From Rebecca billardiae RCC1528 (Eukaryota > Haptophyta): a DNA stretch of 64,000 nt. Shown here piece by piece: positions 48,263-57,871 of the stretch. The stretch covers positions 558,001 to 622,000 of the forward strand of contig OZ251238.1 in NCBI GenBank assembly GCA_965240325.2, given 5' to 3'. Below the pieces are notes generated by a model that made no database searches, was not told where the DNA came from, and was given only the letters and a program-made list of their open reading frames with translations. How positions within the stretch are numbered: position 1 is the first letter of the stretch; each line of letters opens with the position of its first letter. Made by a program: the position numbers and the translations under genes.

Positions 48263-50108
48263 GTCAGCTGTATTGCCGTTTTGGAAAGTGTGGTCAGGTG
48301 TATTGCCAAACGCACGTTTTGACTACCGTGGTCAGGTGTATTGCCGTTTTCCATGTTTGGGAATCACGTGTCAATCTTGTTTCCAACGTCGAATACTTGT
48401 GTCAGGTGTATTGCCGTGGATGATGGCCCAATACTTTGTCCAGCTGTATTGCCGTCGCGTAGTGTGGGTCAGTTGTGTTGCCGTTTGCGCATCTTTGATT
48501 CAGGTTTGTTGCCGCGATCGCCCACGCGCTGATGATGGCGCTTGCGCCCACGCGCCGCCGGCGTGCGCGGTGTGCCCTTGAGCAGGCCTAGCTGATCCCA
48601 GGCCAGAAGAGTGACGTTCAACGACGACGATCTCTGCCGGGGTAGCGCCGTGTTCCTCGACATCATCAAGTCGAACGATGAGCTGAACCGTGGACCGGAA
48701 TCTGCACAATAAACGCTGCCGCATGCGCGCGCAGTGCAACACGCGCGTGCACCGCCTCGGGCTACTCGCCGTCTACGCGGAGACGGGCGAGAATCCGTCG
48801 CGACTTCTATCGAATCGGCGTTGCTCCGTGCTCACTTCGACTCCGGGACCGTCAAGCGCGCAGTCGATGACATTGCGACGGCAGAGCATGCAGGTGCATG
48901 CGTGAAGCAGGATGAGCGTGTGTTGCTGCGCCCTGATTCGCGGGAGTCGAACGTGCACGACGGGCGTGTGCTAATCAACGGCCTCAAGGAGCTTGACCAA
49001 CGCGACGCGCGTCCCCCTCACTGCCTGCCATCGACTGTCAGTCACACCGTGGCGATCAACCAACGCGCGTCGCTCGCGCTCGTGCAACACTGCTGGCGCG
49101 TGCCTTTTTGCGATTGTCATCACTCCAACAGCAGACTGCCCTGTGGCCAACCGTGTGCAGGTGGCTGACCGTGCGCCAGTCGCACTCGTCAACGCAGGCT
49201 GATTGCCCCGTGAAGGAGGAAGTCCAAGGCGTACTGCCAGCTGGGACACAACGCACCGACTGGCGGGCGGTGCGCCGCGCGCGCCTCGACGAGCCAGCAA
49301 GCAGGAGGGGCAGGCGACGCTTCCTGCTGCTGCTGGAACCCGAGTGGCAGGCTTGGCGAGCGCGGTCGCAGCTTGAGGCAGCGCGTGCAGCGGCATGGGA
49401 CGCGATGCGGCTCACGTGGCCGCTGAAGTAGCAGCAGTCCCGATGGCGCTGGCGGCCGGCCGCCGGCGGGCGGCAAGCGCGACGGCGACGGGAAGCGCCG
49501 ACTGCTACTGGAAGTCAAGATGAGCTACGCAGGCCGCATGATGATGGCATGTCGGTTGGTTGCAGTCGCGTATCCTGCATGCCGCGCGCAGGCAGTCGCA
49601 GCTCTGCACGCACGCGCACACGGGCTGCGCGGGTCTCTTGTCTGAGTGCGAGTCGTGCCCCAGCCACCAGCTGCTGGCGGCAATACAACTGACACATAGT
49701 TATGGAAAGGGCAATATTTCTGAGCAGACTACAGTTTATTTGGTTTAACGTGCGTAAGGCTCACGGTGGCAGGTTGCCGCGCCATCCTTCATCGCACGCT
49801 CTCCGAAGAGAGACCTGGAAACTGGTTTTGAACCCATGACCTCAGACGCAAGAGCACGCCAGTACTCCCACTCGAGTATGTTCAAGCTCGAAAACGGCAA
49901 TATTCGTGAACCAAGTAGTGTGAAAGGGTCATTGGTTTGAAACCAGTATTTGAGCAGGGGCAATATTGTTGACACACTATCCAAAAGCGGCAATATTCTT
50001 GACCCATACTGTACTGAAAACGGCAATACAACTGACCACGGTAGTCATAACGTGCTTTTGGCAATACAGCAACTGACCACACTATCCAAAGCGGCAATAC
50101 TGTAACTT
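48263..50108. mobile_element. Transposon-like element with inverted arrays of a TATTGCC motif
   Basis: The left end (48263-48510) carries about seven direct copies of GTCAG(G/C/T)TGTATTGCC at irregular 30-70-bp spacing. The right end (49677-50108) carries about eight copies in the opposite orientation. The outermost 90 bp of each side align as an imperfect inverted repeat, including the spacer CGCACGTTTTGACTACCGTGG. The arrays bracket about 1.2 kb (48520-49670) with only weak coding signal (AVDDIATAEHAG, about 48870) and no recognised transposase. The structure resembles Mutator- or foldback-type ends, where repeated subterminal sites bind transposase. Probably non-autonomous. Confidence 0.6.
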
Positions 50109-50229
50109 AGACTCGTCAGGCTCATATACTATATATATATATATGACGATGCGCTGACGGCGCCGTTTGCATCAGTCAGTCATCGATCAGCGCCGCGCCG
50201 CCGCCGATCCGCCTTCGTCATGCAAAAAA

Positions 50230-51039
50230 TTAGTGAGCAGTCTCTAAGTCACCATCAGCCGAGTCAGGCGTCGTCCGCGTCGCGCCCGCGGACGCCGCCG
50301 ATGCCCTGCAGCTTTCGCACACAGTGCCGCCTGGCCTGACAGACGCGCATTGCAAAGGCTGCAGAAGCACAGCTTCTGCGGGTCGCGCGCTCGATGCGAG
50401 CTTGCCAGCCTGCTGCCCGTCGCAGATCGCTAGGTCCATCGGCCCTATGCAGAGCACACCCGCGCTCTGCGCACGCGTAGCGTAAGCAAAGTGCGCGCTT
50501 AGCACCGCCTCGCGCTCGGCCGCTGAGTGCACGACGCGCTCGGTGGTGAAGGAGTTCGCGGGGCTCTGCCAGTTCCAGTAGTCACCCAACGAGAGCTCGC
50601 TCTTCGCTAGTGCGACCTGCTTTTCCGGCGCGCCGGGTGTGCACAGCTGCACCGTCAACTCAACGAGCGCCCTCGCGCAGCAATCGTCCGTGCACTCAAA
50701 CGACTGCATCACGCGACCACGGAGGCGCGCCGGGCGCATGCCCGCGAGGATGCACACGCCAAGTAGATGAGTCGAGTCCGCGTCGAAGACCACGGCCGCC
50801 TGCCCTGCCGCGAGGCCGCTGACTGTGATGGCCGCAGAATCGAGCCCGAGTGCAGAAGCGGCCTCGGCGGCGTGCGCGCCATCAGCCTCGAAAAGCGCCG
50901 ACGCTGGGATCGATGACGTCTCCGGCAACAGCTGGCGCCTCCCGCTGCGCGCACGTGCATGAGCAGGCGCGCCGCCGGCGCCGCCATTCGCGACGGGCCT
51001 TGCCCGCTTCCTCCACTGTGGTGCGGCGTCGAGCACCAT
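50230..51039 (-). CDS. Hypothetical protein, possibly DNA- or metal-binding
   Basis: 269 aa from ATG 51039; the frame is open to 51084, where an upstream exon could join. The N-terminal 40 residues are basic (QWRKRARP, GRRQLLP). The middle is ordered-looking and not low complexity: AAVVFDADSTHLLGVCILAG, SFECTDDCCARALVELTVQLC, LSLGDYWNWQSP and VLCIGPMDLAICDG. Cysteines cluster in the middle and near the end (QCASVRPGGTVCESC), which could bind a metal. No family is recognised. It faces the WD40 gene across about 960 bp that contain two palindromes. Coding status is supported by composition only. Confidence 0.5.
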   Translation of the reverse strand: MVLDAAPQWRKRARPVANGGAGGAPAHARARSGRRQLLPETSSIPASALFEADGAHAAEAASALGLDSAAITVSGLAAGQAAVVFDADSTHLLGVCILAGMRPARLRGRVMQSFECTDDCCARALVELTVQLCTPGAPEKQVALAKSELSLGDYWNWQSPANSFTTERVVHSAAEREAVLSAHFAYATRAQSAGVLCIGPMDLAICDGQQAGKLASSARPAEAVLLQPLQCASVRPGGTVCESCRASAASAGATRTTPDSADGDLETAH

Positions 51040-51115
51040 CTCTGGGCTTTCGCGCTCACCAGCACAGGTCGCCTGGTCCGCCACCCGTTCAGGCGACCCG
51101 ACCTAACTCACACGA

Positions 51116-51189
51116 GTCCGGGGCGGAATTATGCGTACCCGGTACGCATAATTCCGCCCGGACACAGTGGCGCGCAGTGCGCGCCACTG
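51116..51189. repeat. Two adjacent palindromes
   Basis: 51121-51159 is a perfect inverted repeat with 19-bp arms (GGGCGGAATTATGCGTACC and its complement) around one base, extended outward by GTCCG/CGGAC with one mismatch. Immediately after it, 51165-51189 is a second near-perfect palindrome (CAGTGGCGCGCA / TGCGCGCCACTG). Together they could form a double hairpin or cruciform. Confidence 0.95.
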
Positions 51190-51998
51190 CGAGATGAGCG
51201 CCAAGACCCGTCGCGCCGCCCGTCGCGCGTGTCGTCTGCGGCGGCTGGCATGGCCGTGGCGACGGCGCATCGCGGCCATCATTTGAAGAACTGCTCAAGG
51301 GACATCCGGCTCTGCAGAAGTGTGCCGCCTCAGCCTCTTCTCCGCTTCTGGGCACTACTCGACTGCCACCGACCGAGAAGGCCAAACGTTGCCTACCGCG
51401 CCCGCTTCTGTCCGCGACATGCGCTTGAGTCGTGGCTTGAACCGGTGCGCATGGGGCTGGCATATATGTTCTCTCTTCAGGAAGCCCGCGTCTTGCCCTT
51501 GCAGCACATCCGGTGCGATGAAGCGACGGCGCAAGCACCGCCAGCCGCAACGGCATGCAGACGCATGGACGTACGCAGTGACCATGGGCGCAGAAGAGGC
51601 TACGGAGGCGAGCCATGAGCGCCAGAAGGAGTCAGTAGGTGCGACCAGACGTACCCGCCTCGCGCACCGTCGCCCAGCCTTCGTCTTCACTGGCGCGCAC
51701 GCGAGGCGAGGCCGCGCACGCCACTGGCAGGGCCACTTTACCGGCGCGCAGCCGGAAGCCATTTCAATTGAAATGTTTTCCGCGAGCGCCGCGGGCCAAC
51801 CCCAGATCCCACCCGACAGCGGGCGCCTGAACGGGTGGAAGGGTGGTCGCCTCCGGTAGATCGCCGTTGGCGAGCGAGCGGAGGCCGCGCGGCGCGGGAC
51901 GGCGGGAGTGGTTGAAGTTCGGCTGGCAGACTTCGTTGATGAATGATGATGCGATGATTATTTCGTCGGGATCAAAAGGTAGTAGTCGGTCATCCGTC
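51190..51998. other. Divergent spacer, no recognised gene
   Basis: Upstream of the WD40 gene. Frames on both strands are short and show no family similarity. From 51930 the sequence becomes ATG/GATGATG-rich just before the WD40 start, probably its 5' UTR. Confidence 0.4.
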
Positions 51999-53385
51999 AT
52001 GTCCGCGGCGAAGGCGGCGGCCGGCTCGGCGGCGGCCATGCGTTGCCAGCTGCGGCTGCTCCTCGTCGCCGCGCTGGCGAGCGGAGCCCTCGGCGCGTGG
52101 GCACGCGCGCGTGCGCGCTCGCCCGTGCCGCTTCGGCCTTTACGAGCCGCCGCGCACGGCAGCCGCTTCGCGCCGCGCTGCTCGGCAATGGACGACGGCG
52201 CGCTGTTCGATTCGCTGCGCGCGCGGCAGGCAGAGCTCTCCGAGGTGAGCCAGCGTCGCAGTCAGCGGTGGCGCGATGGCACGTGCAGGACGAGCATTGG
52301 GCTCACCATGTCCGACTGGATCCGCCGCCTGGCCCTCGACTCGTGGCCGTGGGTCGCGATCGGCACGGCGAGCGGCGGCGTGTTTGTCGCGGACCTGGAG
52401 GAGGGCGAGGTGGTGGCGGGCGCGTACACGGCGCACCCGGCGCACCTGGAGAGCGCGGCGGAGCAGATGAGCCTGCTCACCGAGTACGACGGCGGCGGGA
52501 TCACGGCCATCGCGTTCAAGCGCGGCGTCGTCGTCTCTGGCGGGCGCGAGGGCTCGGCCAAAGTCTGGTACGTGGCGGGCATGGGCACGCGCCGTGAGCT
52601 CGTGCAGCGCGGCACGCTCACGTGCGACGGCGTGGTCTCCGCGGTGCTCGTGACGGAGGAGACGCAGGTGTGGGTCGCCTCGCTCGACGGCACCCTCCGC
52701 CGCTGGGACGCCGTCGCCTCCAGCGCGATGAGCAGCTCGCAGCAGCCCGACTCAGACGAGCCAGGCGTGTGCTTCACGCCGTCTGCGTTCGAGTCGTCGC
52801 TCGTCCTCCGCCTCGACGCGCCCGTGCTGTGCGCCGCGGCGGACGAGGGGCGCAACCTGCTCGCGTGCGGGCTGGCGAACGGGAACGTCGCTCTCTTCGC
52901 GCTCGACACCGGCGCGCCCCTCAGCTCGTGGTGCGCGCACGAGGGCGCGCGCGCTCGCGCCATCGAGATCTGCCACGACGCCGTGTACAGCGGAGGCTCG
53001 GACGGCACGCTCTCGAGGCGCTGGCTGGCGGGCGGCGGCGGGCGCGCGAGCGGCGAGGAGGGCGAGGCGGTGCTCGACGAGTCGCGAGAGCTCGAGGAGC
53101 TGCAGCCCCCGCACCGCGGCCCTGTCGTCACGCTGCACGGCCGCTCCGACTCCATCCTGATCTCGGGCGCGCACGACGGCTCGCTGCGCGTGTGGGACGT
53201 GGCACCGACGGAGGGCGGCAACGCGCGCTGCCTGTACGGCCTGCTCGGGTACAAGGTGTGGCTCTCGGCGCTGGGCGTGGACGCCGACCGGCTCATGTCC
53301 GACGGCTCGGACAACTGCATCATCGTGCACGACTTCTCCGACGCCGCCGCCGCGCGTGGCGAGCAGGACGGCGATGACGTCGTGC

Positions 53386-53417
<32 letters not shown>

Positions 53418-53444
53418 GACGACGGCGAAGGCGGCATCGAATGA
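51999..53444 (+). CDS. WD40-repeat protein with signal-peptide/transit-like leader
   Basis: Single exon, 481 aa from ATG 51999; ATG 52038 would give 468 aa and starts right before a signal peptide (MRCQLRLLLVAALASGALGA). An Arg/Ala/Pro/Ser-rich stretch without acidic residues follows for about 40 aa. That bipartite arrangement is typical of plastid proteins in algae with secondary plastids (inference). The body has beta-propeller repeats: WVAIGTASGGVFVADLEEG, VVVSGGREGSAKVWYV, VWVASLDGTLRRWDAV, LLACGLANGNVALFALDTG, AVYSGGSDGTLSRRWL, ILISGAHDGSLRVWDV and LMSDGSDNCIIVHDF, so about seven blades. The C terminus is an Asp tract encoded by a GAC triplet run (about 53388-53424). Partner and function unknown. 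Confidence 0.8.
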
Positions 53445-53937
53445 TGGAGCGCGCTCGCGCACGGGCGTGCCGTGAGCCGGCCGCCCGGATGCCCGAGCAC
53501 GCAGCCAGCCCGCACCTCGCGGCGCAGCGACGAGGGCGTCGTGGCGGGCTTCGTGTCGCCGTAGAGGAGTGTGCGCCCAAACGCGCGTGCCCCTCAGCTC
53601 TCTCGCGGCACGAGCGGACACCGCCTGGCCAGAGGCACCACGGATCCCACGGCGCGGCCTCGGCCATGCCTGGCTGTGGCAGCATCCCAGGGCGCAGGCA
53701 TCCGAGCCACGCTCGTTGCACGTGGTGCCGCATGCCCGCCGTACCAGCACTCGCAAAATGGCGGAGGCAAAGAGAGCCGGAGCGGCGCTGGCGGCACCGT
53801 GTCCGTGTACCGGGTCAGCGGTCTGCCTCGTCCGAGACCGAGTCGTCCGACGGACAGTCACAGAGTGCTGATGAGAGTCAGAGCATCATGAGTGTATATA
53901 TATTATCGCGAAGCGGTCCTAGTAGTCAGACTCTCTC

Positions 53938-53978
<41 letters not shown>

Positions 53979-54419
53979 ACTCTCTCCGTATAGTCTTACT
54001 CTTTACTCTCTCTCTCTAGCTCTCTCAGACCGTCATGGCGCACGCCCCCCCCCCGAAAGGTCTGAGCGTGAGCGAAAGCCGCGGGGGGGGCGGCGCACGT
54101 GCTCCGCAAAATCAAAAAGAGGATGCGCGCAGGATTTTGGGGATTTTTGTAGGTTGACCGAACCCCTACCCCCATACATAGTGGACGCATTTCGCTGCCA
54201 ATGATTGCGTTTGTAGTGGATGCTAATTTTAACGATAGTAACACTTAGGGGAATGCAGGGTGGAATAGCACATAACACCAGCCGTGTGTTCGAACACTTT
54301 CCGTCATCGTAAGATGCTTGAATTGTAAGAGCCTGAAACAGCTCGCCAACCCGATAGAAAAGAGAGGTTCGGTCGGCTTTTATGTCGCTTGAAGTAAAGT
54401 ATTGCCGGCATCTGAAGTC
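53445..54419. other. Gene-free spacer with (CT)n microsatellite
   Basis: Contains a CT run at about 53931-53977 and a shorter one near 54006-54018, then short C and G homopolymers flanking an inverted CCCCGAAAGGTCTGAGC / GCTCAGACC-like segment (54020-54090). From 54110 the DNA becomes much less GC-rich. No gene before 54420. Confidence 0.6.
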
Positions 54420-54698
54420 ATGAACCGTCGCTTCTCAGTGGCGGATATCATCAGGTTATGGGGCGATGTTCTAGGGCACGCGATCCGCATCGTTTCGCAC
54501 GAACCCTCGCGGGCGACGAGATATATCATTGACGCGGGTAGCCCGAAGGCGGTCTGGTTCCCGCGCGCGATTCATAAGCGTATCCTTTCTGATTATTACG
54601 ACTATAGTTATCTCCCGTCGATTAATACTGCTCAACACGGCTTCGCGCGATTCAAAAGCCCTGCCACACGAACGGGCGGGCTCGAGCAAAGCCTCTGA
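54420..54698 (+). CDS. Small hypothetical ORF in low-GC island
   Basis: 92 aa from ATG 54420. The protein (VADIIRLWGDVLGHAIRI, TRYIIDAGSPKAVWFPRAI, SDYYDYSYLPSINTAQHG) has a balanced composition rich in Ile, Tyr and Asp, unlike shadow frames of GC-rich DNA. The surrounding 600 bp are far less GC-rich than the rest. It could be a foreign fragment, an organelle-derived insert or a small gene. No family recognised and no partner visible. Confidence 0.35.
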   Translation: MNRRFSVADIIRLWGDVLGHAIRIVSHEPSRATRYIIDAGSPKAVWFPRAIHKRILSDYYDYSYLPSINTAQHGFARFKSPATRTGGLEQSL

Positions 54699-55148
54699 GA
54701 GGCGGGCAATGCGTGACGCAGGCACGATCGTTCAATCCGACAAGACTCAGCGCTGGTGCGCGCAGCTGCGCGGCGGGTCCTAACGGCCGTCGCCATCGCA
54801 TTCGTGCCTCGCTCACTCCGCGCGCCCCGCCCTGCCATGCGCGCGCGCCCGCGCGCGCCACGCCGCACGCCCGCGCAGCTGAACTCTGGCGGCATGTTCG
54901 CGGGAAGTCGCTCGCCCAAGCCCTCACGCTCGCGCCGTCCATGACCATGGCCGCGCTGTGATGGCTCCGCGTGCGGAGTGCTGACCGTGAGCATCTCTCT
55001 CTCTGGCTGCGCATGACGGCGCGGCAAGCAGCGCGCGCAGATCTGCGGGCGACGAGGCTGGGCGCCAGTCCTCACGAGGCCGAGCGCGGACATCTGTTTT
55101 GCTCGCGACGCGGCTGGGCTTAGATCTGCGAGCGGCGAGTCCGCGACG
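54699..55148. other. Spacer, GC-rich, no gene recognised
   Basis: GC content returns to the local norm. Frames on both strands are Arg/Ala-rich shadows. No repeat or RNA gene seen. Confidence 0.4.
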
Positions 55149-55721
55149 ATGGCGAGGTGGCATATGCTACGGGCGACGCCGTGCTCCTCTCTCGCCCGTG
55201 CTCGCAGTCGCCCTCGCGCTCCAGGCCGTCGGCCGACAGCACCCGCGGCGGCGCCGACGCGCACAAAGGTCGCAATCCAGGGTGTCACGTGCCGTGGGGA
55301 GCTCATTGTGCCCGCATTCGAGGGGAAGACGCCGAGGGCGTGCAAGGAGCGGCTGCTGCGGCTGCGGGAGGTCGTAGACAGGCTCGAGCCGCGGCTGCTC
55401 GCGACGCTCTTTCCCGCCGCCGACCGGCCGACGAGCTGCGAGCTCAGAGCTGCGAGCTCATTCATCCGACGCTGCGCCGATCCCGCCGAGCGCGCGAGGC
55501 TGTGCGAGGCTGAGGAGACGGGCGAGCTGCCGAGCGCGATCTCTGCGCTGCGCGCGGCCACAGCAGGGCTGCCCGAAGCGCACCGGGCGGAGGCGCTGCG
55601 GCTGCTGCGCGTCGAGTTCGACACGGCGCAGCCCCCCGAGTCCGTCGATCGCGTCGATTACTCGCGCCCGCGCCGGCCCGGCGCCTCCTGCACGGCAACG
55701 CGCCGGGCGCGCGCATCGTGA
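55149..55721 (+). CDS. Hypothetical 190-aa protein
   Basis: Single frame from ATG 55149. The N-terminal 40 residues are Arg/Ala/Pro/Ser-rich and acid-free, like a mitochondrial or plastid transit peptide. The rest is ordered and probably helical: CRGELIVPAFEGKTPRACKE, RLLRLREVVDRLEPRLLATLF, AASSFIRRCADPAERARLCE and ELPSAISALRAATAGLP. Charge pattern and codon use look genuinely coding. No family is recognised. It lies directly before a long block of simple repeats. Confidence 0.5.
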   Translation: MARWHMLRATPCSSLARARSRPRAPGRRPTAPAAAPTRTKVAIQGVTCRGELIVPAFEGKTPRACKERLLRLREVVDRLEPRLLATLFPAADRPTSCELRAASSFIRRCADPAERARLCEAEETGELPSAISALRAATAGLPEAHRAEALRLLRVEFDTAQPPESVDRVDYSRPRRPGASCTATRRARAS

Positions 55722-55825
55722 TTCGGTGAAGAACGCGAGGGAACTACCAGGGCCGTGCGCCCTCAACTTCGTTGTTTACTACCCGAAGATCGGCGTAGCC
55801 GATCATATCAGTCCCTCTCTCTATG

Positions 55826-55917
55826 ATCGATGATGATGATGATCAGATGCGCCATGATAGTGATGATGATGATGATGATGATGATGATGACGATGATGAT
55901 GATGATGATGATAATAA
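55826..55917. repeat. (GAT)n microsatellite
   Basis: A GAT/ATG trinucleotide tract with a few interruptions, ending in GATAATAACC. It forms poly-Asp/Met frames that are not genes. Confidence 0.95.
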
Positions 55918-56105
55918 CCATTCAGACGGGCATTGCCGGGTTGCACCCGGCAATGCTGCATTCACCCCGGTCCTGCCTACCGGAATGCAGGGCTCGCCCC
56001 GCTGGCCGCTCCAAGTAGTGCCGCGCCCGCACTGCGGCCACTTCATCGTCATCAAATATATTGCGTACGTATTCATCGTCATCAATAATAATGATATTCA
56101 TGCAG

Positions 56106-56106
<1 letters not shown>

Positions 56107-56186
<80 letters not shown>
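56107..56186. repeat. (CT)n microsatellite
   Basis: A pure CT dinucleotide tract of about 80 bp. The 200 bp before it hold no recognised gene. Confidence 0.97.
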
Positions 56187-56187
<1 letters not shown>

Positions 56188-56439
56188 TCCCCTTTATTAC
56201 GGGTTCCGGGTGATCAGACTGGCCGGCAGCCGAAGCCTCCCGGAGCCCTACCCTGGCCAGCCCCCAATTCCACTGAGGCGGCTGCAGATATCGCTGTCGG
56301 GCAGGAGCCAGTAGCAGGTGCCGGTCACTAGCACATCGTCGGTCCGCCAGCGGTCGGTCACTCTCAGGCCAGGGTCCGGCAGTTCAAATACGGCGAGCAA
56401 ACTCAGTAGGGCGCCAGCCCAGGAGCAGGTCGGTGCGCG

Positions 56440-57100
56440 CATGATGGTATGGTACTGCTGCACGGTATGGTACTGCTGCGCGCATGGTATGGTAATGCAG
56501 CATGGCTGTATGGTATGAGTACTGCTGCGCGCATGGTATGGTACTGCATGGTACTGTATACATATGGTATGGTACTGACACTGCTGTGCGCATGGTATGG
56601 TACTGCATGGTATGGTACTGCATGATGGTACGTACTGTATGGTATGGTACTGCTGCGCGCATGGTACATATATATGGTACTGCTGCACGCATCAGCATGG
56701 TATGGTAGTGCATGGTAATGTATGGTATATGGTACTGCTGTGCGCATGGTATGGTACTGCATGGTATGGTATTGCATGATGGTACTGTATGGTATGGTTC
56801 TGCTGTGTGCATGGTACGTACGGTGACCTAATGGTGCTGCAGTGCACATGGTATGGTACTGCACGGTACTGTATGGTATGGTAATGCTGTGCGCATGGTA
56901 CGTATGGTGCTGCTGTGCGCATGGTATGGTACTGCATGGTACTGTGTGGTATGGTACTGCTGTGCGCATGGTATGGTACTGCATCATGGCATGGTACTGC
57001 TGTGCGCATGGTATGGTACTGCATCATGGTATGGTACTGCTGTGCGCATGGTATGGTGCTGCATGGTATGGTATGGTACTGCATCGTATGGTACTGCGCG
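56440..57100. repeat. Minisatellite of CATGGTATGGTACTGC-type units
   Basis: About 660 bp of irregular tandem repeats built from GCATGGTATGGTACTGC with TGCGCG/TGTGCG connectors; unit lengths vary from about 17 to 40 bp. KpnI-like GGTACT and NdeI-like CATATG steps recur. All frames on both strands remain open because the units lack stops; they are not genes. Confidence 0.93.
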
Positions 57101-57871
57101 CATGCACATCGATCATGCGATGTACCGAGCTGACAGCATGATGCGCATCATGCGACGATTGTCGTGTACCGAGCTGACAGCATGATGTGAGCTCATGGCA
57201 GTCAGCACCACCACCATCTGCTACTACTGTCCTACTGTACCACTACAACGCCAGTCTACCGCCATCAAGCTGTTCCGACCACCACCACCTACTACTTCCA
57301 CCGCCGCCACCACCGCCACCACCATCACCACCACAACGCCTGAAGGAGGAAGCAGCCCGACACTAGGCTTGAAGGCCCGCCCGCACGCGTGCGGTGCGCG
57401 CGGCTGCGGTTGGCGCTTGGATCAATCGGGCGGCAGGGGCGAGATTGACGTACGATGCAGCAGCTTCTGAAGCTGCTGCTTCCTCCTTCCGTCGAGCTGC
57501 TGTCTGAAGGAGGAAGCAGCACTGCGCGAAGCAGCCTCAGGCAGCAAACACTAATAAGCGTTTCACAGAAACGCGCGCGCGGGGCGAGGAGCGGCGGTCG
57601 CGGCGCGGGGGTCGGAAGGACAGCCGGGGCGGAATTCACGTATGAGGGGCACTCGTCACTATGCCGCATGCGCATCGGCACTAACCACGCGCCGCCTCCA
57701 CTGGGGTGTCCGCGGTCGCAGGAGCGTGCGCCTCGCGAAGCAGGCGCCGCGTCAACGCGGCGGCACAGGTCCGGCACGTGCCGGTTCCGGTCCGTTGGAG
57801 CAGGGTAGAGAGCAGTGTGCACGCTATGCGAGTAATAATGAGTTGCTCATCCGTGCACCACTCGGCAAATA
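57101..57871. other. Repeat-rich spacer with 16-bp hairpin
   Basis: Contains a duplicated GTACCGAGCTGACAGCATGATG (about 57121 and 57165), a CCA/CAC-triplet patch (57206-57335) and a perfect 16-bp inverted repeat, TGCTGCTTCCTCCTTC at 57474-57489 and its complement at 57506-57521. One arm recurs at about 57343. No gene recognised. Confidence 0.6.

Noticed and set aside
49806-49870. tRNA-like 3' half on the minus strand (GAGGTCATGGGTTCAAAACC)
   Set aside because: The T-arm-like part is present but there is no room for separate D and anticodon arms and no matching acceptor stem; at best a tRNA-derived remnant.
56384-57185. Tyr/His-rich and Met/Trp-rich open frames
   Set aside because: Caused by the CATGGTATGGTACTGC minisatellite; open on both strands.
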